Source: Imbricaverruca yamaguchii | Lineage: Eukaryota > Arthropoda > Thecostraca > Neoverrucidae | Direction of reading: 5' to 3' | DNA: 64,000 nucleotides | Assembly: GCA_034440575.1 (NCBI GenBank) | Contig: JAOTOL010001638.1 | Coordinates: forward strand, 2,458,501 to 2,522,500 | Part shown: positions 36,291 through 46,889 of the stretch, piece after piece | Layout: every line of letters starts with the position of its first letter | Numbering within the stretch: position 1 is the stretch's first letter | Program-made: the position numbers and the translations under genes | Notes under the pieces: model-generated | The model's input: only the letters and a program-made list of their open reading frames with translations | What the model was told of the DNA's origin: nothing | Database searches by the model: none

Positions 36291-38262
36291 GACTTAATTT
36301 AGTTGCAAACAGAAAGTTGAATACAGAACGAATAAATAAAAGCACAAACAAACTGCTGCCTTGTGTTCACAGCCAGGCAACAAATGTAATGAAGGAAGTA
36401 TTGTTACCTTAGGGCCATTACAATTTGTTCATGACACAGATGACATGGACATCAGCTCGGGACAAACTTATTGTGCTCGAATCAGAACTTTGTAAATGCA
36501 GTAATAACATATTGACAGTGAATAACATCCTAGAATGTCTGACGAATCTGAGGCAGAACGACCGATGACGTATAATCCATCATATATCATATACTACGAT
36601 GGCGAAAGCATTCAGGTTGATTCTGTCCATGCCTCTGTGTGACATCCCAAATGCCGCACGATTATGCAGCTAGTGGTGTGTGGTCAATAGATCCGTGGTC
36701 ACTAAACCAAAACGGGAGAGAGGAAATACTTCGAAACGATTACTGCGGTGAAACTGATAAACGTTTGACAACGATCATGTTTTGAACGTAATCTTGTGGT
36801 AACCATTGATGTATGTCGAGTAATCCCTGTAAAATATGCCAGATTGCCGGTTCACCGAAAACTCATTGCAAAACACCTATACCGGTATATATTGCAGAGC
36901 TCACAAACACCGTTGGCACCTCACAACAAAGCGGTCAACACTTGGAAAACATGAAGTATTGCTAGTCATTGTAGGTGTATACAGCAAATTAAGAATTGCG
37001 CATCAGCAATAAAGAACTTCGTGAATGATGAAAACATTTCACACCATGTACGAAAGCAACATTTTCCGTATCTCCCACAATTCAAGTCACCGGTGAATAT
37101 ACTAGTATTGGCGCAACAAAAACATAACAAGAATGGCATTGGCCGGCTTGCAGTCACGACTCGTGTTAGCCACCTCCGGCTGGCTTGTCTTCGGCTGAAT
37201 GGAAGCCCTCAGCTCCTGAAATATATCCAAGCGGCTGCAACAACAACGCTGTCGATAGGTCAGACGTTTGGGGCGCAAATATCCACAGTGTGGAAAACAT
37301 CTCAGAACTTTTGCTACGAACTGACAATGGAATTGTGTATTCTTTGCAGGCCAATATTTTTCGGTGCTTGGCACGATGTGGTCTGCACTTAGCGAAAAAA
37401 CAAAAATGCTTCTAATGAATGATTGATTTGCTCGCTTACGTTTCTTAGTGGAGTGCTTTAATAGCAAGGTGTTCGAACTGCCACACATTTAATATCGAAC
37501 TCGCCGACCTGTTACCAGATCCAGTTTCTTCACCTTTGCGCAGTACGGTAAGACAGATCACTAACCTTCCGCGGGTCGGGCTGGCCAGTGGAGCGGCCAG
37601 TCTAAGAGTTAGTGCGGGTGTCACGCTCTTAGGTGGAAAAGCGCGCGGGGGGAGAAAATGTCCCACGACATGATATTGATATTAGTAGCCTAAATAGCAG
37701 CAAACCCAGCCCAGCAATAGCAGTAGCCTACATAATGATGTCACAATGGGCTTTCTAGGCGTTACAGAAATGAAGCTAGTTATCGTAGCCCTCCAGTGAT
37801 ATTGTTCGTATGCCTCTGACCATGTTATGCCGCGACTTATTCGGAGTAAATAAAAGCACAAACAAACTGCTGCAAACAAACTGAAAATAATCGAATAACC
37901 GTCATGCTACTTCCATCTATACTGAACTTGGAAGAAATCCTCATACTATCAATGACGCATATTACCATGTCTAATGATCGTTGCATTGACTATCAGTATC
38001 GCATGAAGTCATGACGCTAAACCATGACACAGCTGTGCCGAAGGACACCATTGCGCACCTTCTGCGGCTAAGCTGCAGGATTTCGCCTGAAGCTGGTGGG
38101 TCGCCGCGGCAGTCGCCGAGGCCGAGGCAGGCCGTCCATGAACATCCGAGCGCCCCTCTGGACGGGCATGATGAAGCCGTGGTGGATCATCCTGCCGCCG
38201 CTTATCATCGCCGTCACCGTACGGCGCAGCGGTCTGAGCTGCAACAGAGCACTCCCGGTCTG
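36290..38262. other. No recognisable gene; one short shared phrase
   Basis: A phrase beginning aataaaagcacaaacaaact occurs at about 36332 and again at about 37849, suggesting a further small dispersed repeat. GC-rich patch near 37560-37660. Nothing coding that I recognise. Confidence 0.4.
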
Positions 38263-38265
38263 GCG

Positions 38266-39236
38266 CGCTGCCGCTACACCTGGTGCGGAGGAGCTCAGCG
38301 GACCACGCAGACCTGCGGGCCACGCTGCCGCTACACCTGGTGTGGAGGACCTCATGAGACCACGCAGACCTGCGGGCCACGCTGCCGCCACACCTGGTGC
38401 GGAGGAGCTCAGCGGACCACGCAGACCTGCGGGCCACGCTGCCGCCACACCTGGTGCGGAGGACCTCATGAGACCACGCAGACCTGCGGGCCACGCTGCC
38501 GCTACACCTGGTGCGGAGGAGCTCATGAGACCACGCAGACCTGCGGGCCACGCTGCCGCTACACCTGGTGCGGAGGACCTCATGAGACCACGCAGACCTG
38601 CGGGCCACGCTGCCGCCACACCTGGTGCGGAGGAGCTCAGCGGACCACGCAGACCTGCGGGCCACGCTGCCGCCACACCTGGTGCGGAGGGGCTCAGCGG
38701 ACCGCGCAGACCTGCGGGCCACGCTGCCGCTACACTTGGTGCGGAGGAGCTCAGCGGACCACGCAGACCTGCGGGCCACGCTGCCGCTACACCTGGTGTG
38801 GAGGACCTCATGAGACCACGCAGACCTGCGGGCCACGCTGCCGCCACACCTGGTGCGGAGGGGCTCAGCGGACCACGCAGACCTGCGGGCCACGCTGCCG
38901 CTACACTTGGTGCGGAGGAGCTCAGCGGACCACGCAGACCTGCGGGCCACGCTGCCGCTACACCTGGTGCGGAGGACCTCATGAGACCACGCAGACCTGC
39001 GGACCACGCTGCCGCCACACCTGGTGCGGAGGGGCTCAGCGGACCACGCAGACCTGCGGGCCACGCTGCCGCCACACCTGGTGCGGAGGAGCTCAGCGGA
39101 CCACGCAGACCTGCGGGCCACGCTGCCGCTACACTTGGTGCGGAGGAGCTCGTGAGATCACGCAGACCTGCGGGCCACGCTGCCGCTACACCTGGTGCGG
39201 AGGAGCTCAGCCGACCACGCAGACCTGCGGGCCGCC
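38266..39236. repeat. 57-bp minisatellite, 17 units, with long open frames on both strands
   Basis: Each unit contains cgctgccgctacacctggtg, then cggaggagct or cggaggacct, then cagcggacc or catgagacc, then acgcagacctgcgggcca. Because 57 is a multiple of three, frames never shift: plus frame 1 reads a 19-residue Cys-rich repeat (TCGPRC then YTWCGG and AQRTTQ or PHETTQ) inside an open frame of 38011-39468; plus frame 2 and two minus frames are also open over most of the array. Two main unit types (agctcagcgg and acctcatgag) are interspersed, which suggests higher-order duplication. Whether any frame is translated cannot be told from sequence. Confidence 0.95.
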
Positions 39237-39373
39237 GCTGCTTCTCCGTACACCGAGTGCTGGCCCGACCCGCCTCGAGCGCTCATTGGGAACACAGACA
39301 CCCATGCATGTCAGAGTGATGGGGTGGCGTACGCCGTTGATGGTTGTCACGACGATAACGGATCAGGAGCAGG

Positions 39374-39539
39374 ATTGGTTGGTTGGTTATTGGTTTTACG
39401 ACACATCGACCGTTGAGTCATATAGCGTCGCCAATCTCTCACGTCGATTGTTCGCGAGCGAAGAGTAGCGACAGGTGAGACTCGAACCCGCAACCTTTCG
39501 ATTATGAGACAGGCATCTTACCCCTAGACTAGTTGTCCC
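39374..39539 (-). mobile_element. tRNA-derived SINE
   Basis: On the minus strand a tRNA-like head starts at 39539 (GGGACAACTAGTCTAGGGGT, containing an A box TAGTCTAGGGG), has a CAT at the anticodon position, and a near-perfect B box GGGTTCGAGTCTC (39477-39489). The acceptor halves do not pair, so it is not a working tRNA gene. A tRNA-unrelated body of about 75 bp follows, and it ends at 39374 in a short-repeat tail (aaccaataaccaaccaacc). Length of about 165 bp is normal for a SINE. A clear target duplication is not seen. The tail is reminiscent of gastropod SINEs; that comparison is from memory. Confidence 0.8.
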
Positions 39540-40398
39540 CTACACTGCTTGCATCAGTTCAGTTTCCTATACATCAGTTCAGTTTGCTAGGCTGTCAAAA
39601 CCGCCTGGCACGCGTCACTCAGCATGGAGTGGGGAGTTCATTGGAAGAAAAGACATGCTGTGATAAATGGTAAATGCGATGAGAAACACGAGATAATAAT
39701 CAGCAGATACGTTGTCAGAGGTAAATAAGGAATGAGACATGTGAGAAGAGATAAGGGATAACATAAGGGATAAGGCAAGACATGCGCGAAAGAGAACAAA
39801 AATGAAATCTGATATATCTGATAAGAGAAGTACTTGTTGATGGTTGGCAAGGAATTATTATGTGGCATATCAACCAGATAGCTATATCAGCTCAAAGGGA
39901 AATTAAAGAAGCAAACCTTCACTTGAGTGTACTGGAGTTAATTACCCGTAGCGCGGGTGCTATAAGACGAAGACGTTAGAACCAACCATGACATTACAAG
40001 AAATAAATAATATTGCACATAAAGACTGACGAAATGAGAAGAGCAGTTGTTAGCAACATGCTTTCATGATAATATGATCAAAGTGAAGTGCGGTGCAATG
40101 GGCTGGACTAGTGTAACCGAACAGTCATATCTGACGGAAGTCAGGAAGTCAAACTTGGTTGGAGATGATCAAGACCAATTTCTATTAAGTGTTGGTTACC
40201 GGGTGAATTTTGGAGTTTCATGGCATTGCTATGTTATATTTTAGGTAGTTCCCAGAAAATACCAGTAGCTACTCAGTCAAGAGGAAACTATGCTGCACTC
40301 CGAATCCTGGACTCGGTCGTTACATAGCCAGTAGCAGTTGATGCGCTCTTAAGCCAACATAACCAATGAATAAATCGACTCCTGAACTCGACGCTTAC
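39540..40398. other. Intergenic or first-intron sequence
   Basis: If the exon at 40399-40527 is real, this is the start of its first intron on the minus strand. No second exon could be identified here; the region is AT-rich without a recognisable coding signature. Confidence 0.4.
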
Positions 40399-40527
40399 CA
40401 TGCTGAACTCGATGACTTCGTCCATGATGGAGTTGGGGCCTCGCTGCCTGACTCGGATGTCCTGCGGCGCTGCTGAGGTCAGCGACAGCAGTGCAAGTGT
40501 CACCAGTACAAGCTGAACACGGCTCAT
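40399..40527 (-). CDS. Putative first coding exon of a secreted protein (signal peptide)
   Basis: On the minus strand an ATG at 40527 opens a 43-codon segment: a short N-region (MSR), a hydrophobic core (VQLVLVTLALLSL) and a small-residue cleavage region (TSAAP), the layout of a classical signal peptide. The mature part starts near AP/PQDIRVRQRG and continues to the acidic EVIEFSM. Immediately after the ATG codon of that last Met (40399-40401) comes GTAAGC, a good splice donor, so the exon probably ends at 40399 in phase 0. The reading frame continues past the donor by chance only. I do not recognise the protein. A 33-bp repeat (40651-40730) lies about 130 bp upstream, in what would be the promoter region. 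Later exons were not found. Without cDNA this is inference, but signal sequence plus donor is better than chance. Confidence 0.55.
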
Positions 40528-40650
40528 GTCTGTCGAGAACGGGTATAACGTTACTGGCCGAGTCATGTACCCAACCATCATCAACTCCTTCCAACTGCGA
40601 GCACCATCTAATCACAATGCCACTGGATCCATCGGCAACACACTGATGCT

Positions 40651-40745
40651 GTATCGTCGCGGTATCATCGTAGCACTACGGTGGTACTACAGTGGTATCA
40701 TCGTGGTACTACGGCGGTACCACCGAGGTTCCACTACAATGTTAC
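40651..40745. repeat. 33-bp tandem repeat with GGTACC-like palindromes
   Basis: Two units of ggtatcatcgt-g-actacgg-ggtacta followed by a partial one. Internal inverted words (ggtac/gtacc, cgtggtactacgg) make it self-complementary. It is just upstream of the putative signal-peptide exon on the minus strand. Confidence 0.7.
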
Positions 40746-40765
40746 CTCGTCGGTGGTTTCCATTT

Positions 40766-41071
40766 TGCTGTGGGTAATCACGAAGCGGGTTAAATTGCAG
40801 AGCCTCTGTGGTGATGCTGGTAAGCCGGATGCAAGCACCTTTGCACCACGACGCTTCGCCTTGAGGTATAATCATAATGTGAAGTCAGTTTGATGGCCGT
40901 TTGCATATCATAGGGCTCACCATGGATTTGTAACTGGAGCGAGGATATGAATTTTAAGATCCTAGATTAAATATACAAGTATTGCGAATGTCATGCATGG
41001 AAGTGATGAAATGTTCCCTCTCTGAGCTTCAAAATGATCAAATATGTAATGAAAATTAACAAGACGTGAGA
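40766..41071. other. No gene seen
   Basis: Short AT-rich spacer before P1 copy 5. Confidence 0.4.
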
Positions 41072-41955
41072 TTAACCCGTCCCATCTCGGGGGGGGGGGG
41101 TGTCTTCAACCGCCCCCTCAGGTTTTTCGCGGATAGCAGACGAACAGCGCACGGCAGCGCACCCAGATTTGGCATACCTTTTCCCACATCAATTTGACAT
41201 GCTGATACAAAATTTGTAGGTCAGGTCATCTAGGGTCGACGAGTTAGTCAAGGTCAAGTGAGGTCACCTCCAAAAAAGTTCAACCAGTCGTCACGCTTTA
41301 ACGGATACATATATTTTAATGAAACTGTCAGCGTTTGCTTATCTTCAGGGTTACAACAAAACGTACGAGTTTAATTTTTCATTTTGTTCGTTTTTGACTA
41401 CATATAAAATTTTGCGTATTTGCCAAATTGCAGTTCACATAGAGGATTCTGGCTAAAGTAAGCATTTTTAGTTAAGCATTAAAGTAAGCATTTTATTAGG
41501 GCAAATTGACTTCCAACAACGTTTCTCGGCCTGCTCTACCCATCGGAAAAGGAAAATTAAAGAAAACTGGAAAACTAAAAATTTTGAAATTTCAAAAAAG
41601 TAAAATTTGTATTTTGGGGGAACAAATACAAATTATAACCCTGGTCGATTTCGCAATCCTCTTCTCATTACAAATAAATTGTTTTTCTTCAGATATCCCA
41701 AAATGAACTCCCAGAGTCAAAAACATAATGTAGGTCGTAAAAATCGTGAAAATCTAGCCCCCTGGTGACGTCACTTTTGAGGGGAAATTATTTTGGCGGG
41801 TGGACCCGGACCCTACTCGTCGAGCGCTTTCCGATGACACCTCTTTCGTTTTCGTGCGATGCTTAATTCGGATTTTAGAGGGGGTCTTCAACCGCCCCCC
41901 CCCCACCCCCCGAGACGGGGTGTGAAGATTTGACCGGAAAGACGGCGCGGGTTAA
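41072..41955. mobile_element. TTAA-type non-autonomous element, family P1, copy 5
   Basis: TTAA at 41072-41075 and 41952-41955 give a clean target duplication around element 41076-41951 (876 bp). Left terminus CCCGTCCCATCTCGG plus an 11-G run; right terminus inward CCCGCGCCGTCTTTCCGG, then the extended segment and ccccgtctcgg. Same orientation as copy 2. Interior: ggtcgacgagttagtcaagg (41234), cctggtcgatttcgc (41639), tgacgtcac (41767). A local direct duplication of aaagtaagcattttt is at 41455-41492. Best-preserved copy in the window. Confidence 0.92.
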
Positions 41956-42925
41956 GGCACAATAATTGGATGGGTAAACAAATTACCAAGTCCTAATACT
42001 AAGTCCCCCTGAGTGTACATCTGGCCACTCTGCACATATTTTCCTGCGAGCACAAACGCGACACGACGCCCTGACCCCCCTGCACCAGTTCTCACCTCGT
42101 GTGTGTGCTCCGGCGTCACCTAAGTGTCGACAATGCTCCCTCTCAGACGGCCAGTACCACACCGTGGGTACAGTGCCGCCGGCGGCCGGCTATATAGCTG
42201 ACGGCGACGTGTCGCCGCCGCCGGCACCCGGCACCAGCGGCCACCTCGCGCCGTTGGGCAACACGCCGGCAAACAAGCGGCTGCCGGTGACGGAGAAAGT
42301 CCGGTACGACCGCCGCTGTCACAACAGGCGCCGCACGTGGAAGCGCAGGATGGCCGTGCCAAAGGTAGCCAGCGAGTGGGAGGCGCCGCCGCCGGCCCAG
42401 GACTGTCTGGGCAGAGCCACGCACCCGACTGGTGCGGCCTCGACACCAGATGAGCATACTACTGCACGCTAACCACACCGTCCAGTACTGTCCAATATGC
42501 ATGCATGTCCTCTGCCTCTGCACTTGTGTCCTATATCTTCCTGATTTCTTGAAACAGGCACAACAAGCTCAACGTTATGTTCACGTTATACCAGCATTAA
42601 GTAGCAATAAACAAGCGCTCTCTCATGCCCTTACAACAGCTTCAATGTATAACTTATGTCCTTCGTCGAACAATGGTTGATTGCCTTCTTAAACTAAGCT
42701 TCATGGAATGCAACTTTCGGCAACACTGATATTGCCGCTTCGAAATAAAATGTTGGCTTCCTAAAGGATTGTTAAAAATTACGCTCCAGAACACGGGAGA
42801 ACATTTTTTTGGCCGATCTGCACTCTTCGACTTATATTTGCCGATATCCATCACAAAATAACTGCGGTCGTTTTCAAATTCAGGTAGTTTTTTTATAGCA
42901 TGTCCAGCTGCCGAACGATGCAAGA
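41956..42925. other. No confident gene; CpG-rich island at 42080-42480
   Basis: The island is about 400 bp, strongly GC- and CpG-rich against AT-rich surroundings, with open frames on both strands (for example 42101-42472 plus). It could be a first exon or promoter island of a gene outside the window; no protein family is recognisable. Confidence 0.35.
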
Positions 42926-42929
42926 AAAA

Positions 42930-43240
42930 GACACAACATCAGCATTTGCATCGGCGTTGCTCTACATCAACCAGCGTCAAGCTCACATCGATGGATGATT
43001 CGCAACATGATGTGTGCCACTTTGGAAACTAATCATAGAACTTGCTGATGAAAAGACCAGTTCCAAGGCGAAGGTACACCAGATATGTTCTGCCTGAGAC
43101 GGATCGGCGTTCTCTGAAGCCATCCAAACATTTAATTAGTTGGATCATGTTTATAAAACGGGATGTTAAGTTCATGGCGTCTTTGGTTTAGTAGTTCTAT
43201 AACTTTACAATTGATTTCGACTTCACTTGATATCCGCTCA
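42930..43240 (-). repeat. Dispersed repeat D1, copy 2 (inverted relative to copy 1)
   Basis: Reverse complement of 35960-36290; see there. In this copy a minus frame 43359-43132 is open and contains KIERISSEVEINCKVIELL and then NQRRHELNIPFY. This is faintly like the end of an SGNH/esterase domain of the kind found in CR1-type LINEs, but that is weak and copy 1 does not keep the frame. The two copies are 6.6 kb apart and face each other. Confidence 0.8.
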
Positions 43241-44442
43241 ATTTTCTGGCCAGTCACTGGATGTAGCAAAGCTTCCGCGCATGGAACAGTCACCAAAATG
43301 CTTATCCGCTCCGGACATAAGAACAAGTGGGGAAGGGTTGTTCTATAACCAGTGTTCATGTCTCAATAAATGAACATGCCTACAGCAAATGCAAAGGACA
43401 GTAGTTAGGACATCACTGTTGTAAAACGGATTTCTAACATGCTACGCAATACATCCACTCCACGGTATCTCGGGGCGGGGTTATTGGTCGTCATGCCAAC
43501 AACATGTGCACAGAAAGTAGTGCCATCTGATGATGCGATATGACAGTCGTCTCATCGAGGATAGAGGACGGACATTTTGAGACTCCAGACTAGGCGATGA
43601 AGCACTTCCGTTTGTACATATAGATGCCGAAGCCGTTACATTCAAACCGGACACATTAAGTTCAGCCTTTTAGATGAGATAATGAGACCTCACGAAGTAT
43701 TTTGAATCTTAGGCGTAGTTGAAGTTAGACGCAAGTTAGCAAATTGGTAGACGAATTTGATGTTTAAATATTTGGTTGATCCACAGGTTTATAAGGTAGC
43801 TGTCATGGGCATAATACGATTAGCGCAGTGGAGGAGGCTGGTTTTGTCACCCGACGTATTGTTGGCAACGGTGGCCATTCAATGCTGAATTCTTGGCGGC
43901 AAATTTTGGATTACTGTGAAAACCCACTACTCGCTGGCATCCGCGTCCTTTTTCAACCAAACTCCACCGAAAATGTCTTAGAAGATGCCGTATGCGGTCA
44001 ATTTTCGGACAATGAACGCGGTGCCCGTCAAACTTGTATTTTTACTATGTTTACACGTGTAATATTTCTGATATTACACTCACATTCACGCGTTTCAGCG
44101 TCAATAATATAGTTTAAGACGTCTCCCCCAGATGTGCATCTCCGCATCTGGGGAGATGTCAGCATCTCCGCGTCTGTTTCCTATCGACCAAGTCTAATAG
44201 GTAATCGGAAAAGCCCAAGCCGAAGGGCACCGATCCAGTACCTCTCACATGCTAAGTCAGCGCTTTACTACTTGGGCTATGGCCTTTGTTCGATCTACTT
44301 TGATAGTAAAATGCACCATATTTTGTGACCACGAATGATCACCTACCACATGTTGGTGATGCACCATGTACAGCCCCTCAGGCGCAACACGGATCTCTCG
44401 ACGGCCTACCGGTCGAAACTGACATGTGGAGCGTCCGTGGGC
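43241..44442. other. No recognisable gene
   Basis: About 1.2 kb. A small set of gcatctccgc/gatg inverted words lies at 44127-44176. Nothing else. Confidence 0.4.
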
Positions 44443-44515
44443 GTTTCCGTGGTGTAGTGGTTATCACATCCGCCTAACACGCGGAGGGCCCCCGGTTCAA
44501 TTCCGGGCGGAAACA
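44443..44515 (+). tRNA. tRNA-Val (anticodon AAC)
   Basis: Seventy-three bases fold as a canonical tRNA. The acceptor stem GTTTCCG/CGGAAAC pairs at all seven positions; the anticodon stem tccgc/gcgga pairs fully around the loop ctAACac, with anticodon AAC at 44476-44478; the T stem cccgg/ccggg pairs fully around ttcaatt; the D arm is gtg/cac with the agtggtt loop. The discriminator is A and no CCA is encoded, as in eukaryotes. A box and B box (ggttcaattcc) are intact. The first four-T run downstream is only near 44620, so the Pol III stop is weak; a SINE head or a solitary pseudo-copy is possible but the perfect stems favour a real gene. Confidence 0.9.
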
Positions 44516-46885
44516 TCGTATTGCCCTTTGTCGCAACGCTACCATGTGGTACTGTGGTGGGTTGGAGTGGAACCATGGATTCAGAAAGGAACAGTTTGTA
44601 GAATTCAAAGCCGGAGAGGATGCTTTTCCTCTCACCGACATCAATTCTTTTTCATGCTTTACAGTCAACTTGAGCCCGCTTACCAAATCGCACTGAGTTT
44701 ACAGCCAATGTCAAAGAACTTCGTTTATCTTTTGGCAAGAATGGAGTGTATAATTTACTGGAGGGGATGATGCTCTGGGTGACTAACATGCAGAAGTCCG
44801 TGCTTCCGCGGTCCGTTCAGCCCTGCAGAAATTAACCTGGATATACCTGGGGGTTTCCTCCCATGTGCTGGTGAGAGTTAAGGTCTGTGCTTACCAAGAG
44901 GCGGATACCGGGGTCATTGGGAGCATATGCCTCCTCCCCATGGAAGGTGGCACCCCTCCGGCCGGGAAAAGCTCCCCGGGAGGATTCGAGCGCACCTCCT
45001 CTCCCTCCCCCACAAACACCTCGATCAACGGATTTTGCAGCCAGGAGCGCCCCTCGGATAAGAAAACAAATATGCGCGCACTAGAAAGAATTTGGTTTGA
45101 TGGTTTGAATGGCTTGATGCCCTGTACTGTGTCTGCAGACAGGAAACTCTATAGTCAGCCCTCTGCATCGAAATAGCTTGGTGCTCTGCACTATGTCTGC
45201 ATACAGGTGTCTGCAGACAAGTGTTTAAAGACAGGAGCCCTATAGTCAACCTTATGCATTGGAATAGAGTGTACTCTGTACTGTGTCTGTAGACGGGAGC
45301 CTGTATGCAGACGGGAACTTGTGCTCTGTAGGTTATAGTCAACCTACTGGATTGCTCGTCCACTGTATGTACCGGCAACTTGTGCTGGCGATGCTTAGCT
45401 TCTTCATCTGTTAAATACAGATGGACTCAGGTGCTACTCCTGGTACTCTGATGGTGACATGTGCTGGTGACACCCAGCTTCTCAATCTGTTAAATACAGG
45501 TTTACTTGAGTGCTACTTGTTATTTTCACCTCTTGTATTTTCACGCGCTGACACTAAGCCCAAACTCAACGATTTTTCCCTTGTCAGAACAACGATAAAA
45601 TCCAGCAAACTCAGGTGTTCTATTTTTCATGTTAGTGGTTTGGCTTTTCATATTCAACCAATCCAACCGGCCATTATCTGCTATACTTCTTCAAGACATT
45701 CACTAAATACTGGAGCGTAAGTGCTATGTCTGCCTGACAATCAAGTATCACATTATTACTCCTTGCCAGTCCCACAAGTATCGTTCATCATCAGTCACAC
45801 AAGTATCGTTTACTTTTTACAGTCCACTCTGTACAGCTTGAGCTTTTATCCGAGTCCGAACAGCTATCATGGGCGAGGCTTGAACTAAAAGTTGAACTAC
45901 GTGCCAATTAGCTGTTCGCCAGCTGCAGTGAAGACAAGGATGTTCAGCGATGTGAAGCTTTGCCAGCTTTCTCCTCGAGACTAATAACGACATTCATTCC
46001 GTCGCCTTTTGTTGCACTCCGAGCCACACGACTAACCAGCAGTGGACCATTCGGAGGGCCGGGTGATGTGTCAGAATACCTCAGCAAAAAGTGTCAAGCG
46101 ATGTCTGAAACGTGATTGTGATATTGCCGCTTAGTTTGTGTTGAAATTGTGAAGTAATGGAGATGCACGATAAAAATGGCATGCTTCATGCCGGAGTGCG
46201 GCACAGATACAGTTTGCATTTACCGAAGTGGAGCCGGATCGTTGGTTGGTTGGTTTCATGTCCCCCCAAATTCTAAAAAATGGCGATTTGTCCCATTAAA
46301 TTTTTTATCGTGTCCCCCTAAGCCTGAGCTACCTGAGCATCGTCGTCTCAAAACTCTACTGAATCATTTATAATGTGAAAATATATATGCAAGCGAATCA
46401 CCACCAAAAGCCGATGTAGCCAATCAACGAGCTTCACAGGCACTCTTGTCGTCACAAACTCTCCGAAAGGAAAATCAGCAAACATTAAAAATGTCTGCTT
46501 CGGGGCCATTCTTGAATAACATGAACCTTGACCATCTTCTGTTTTCGCTTGGGTGGGAAATTGTGCTCTGCCAGGCAGCAAATTCGCATTATCGCAAGGT
46601 TTTATACGTCTTCGGTTGCATTCCCCTGCTCATATATTGATATATCTTCAACAAATGCAACTCTGGATGTCCTTCGGTGTCTTCAAGACCACTGATGGAA
46701 GTCATGCGCAACCTTAAGCACTTACGTCAAGCTAACGTCCTATTAGTATTCGTATTCAGCAACGAGTTCACCAGGGTCTTATTTGTATTGGCATCGGCAT
46801 TAAGCGACGGGTATATGATCGTTCGAATCAATTACCACAAATGCTTGTACTGAGCACGCTGGAATGAGCTACACAGGTCTCACAT
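44516..46885. other. No recognisable gene; several local tandem duplications
   Basis: From about 45120 to 45350 there are three diverged copies of a phrase ctgtactgtgtctgcagacagg...tatagtcaacc. An 85-bp step duplication gives two copies of ctgttaaatacag at about 45407 and 45487. A ggttggttggttt run near 46238 may be a SINE tail. No protein-coding signature. Confidence 0.5.
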
Positions 46886-46889
46886 AACG

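Noticed and set aside
46232..46262. ggttggttggttt run as a SINE
   Set aside because: No tRNA-like head is attached, so only a possible tail is seen; not called.
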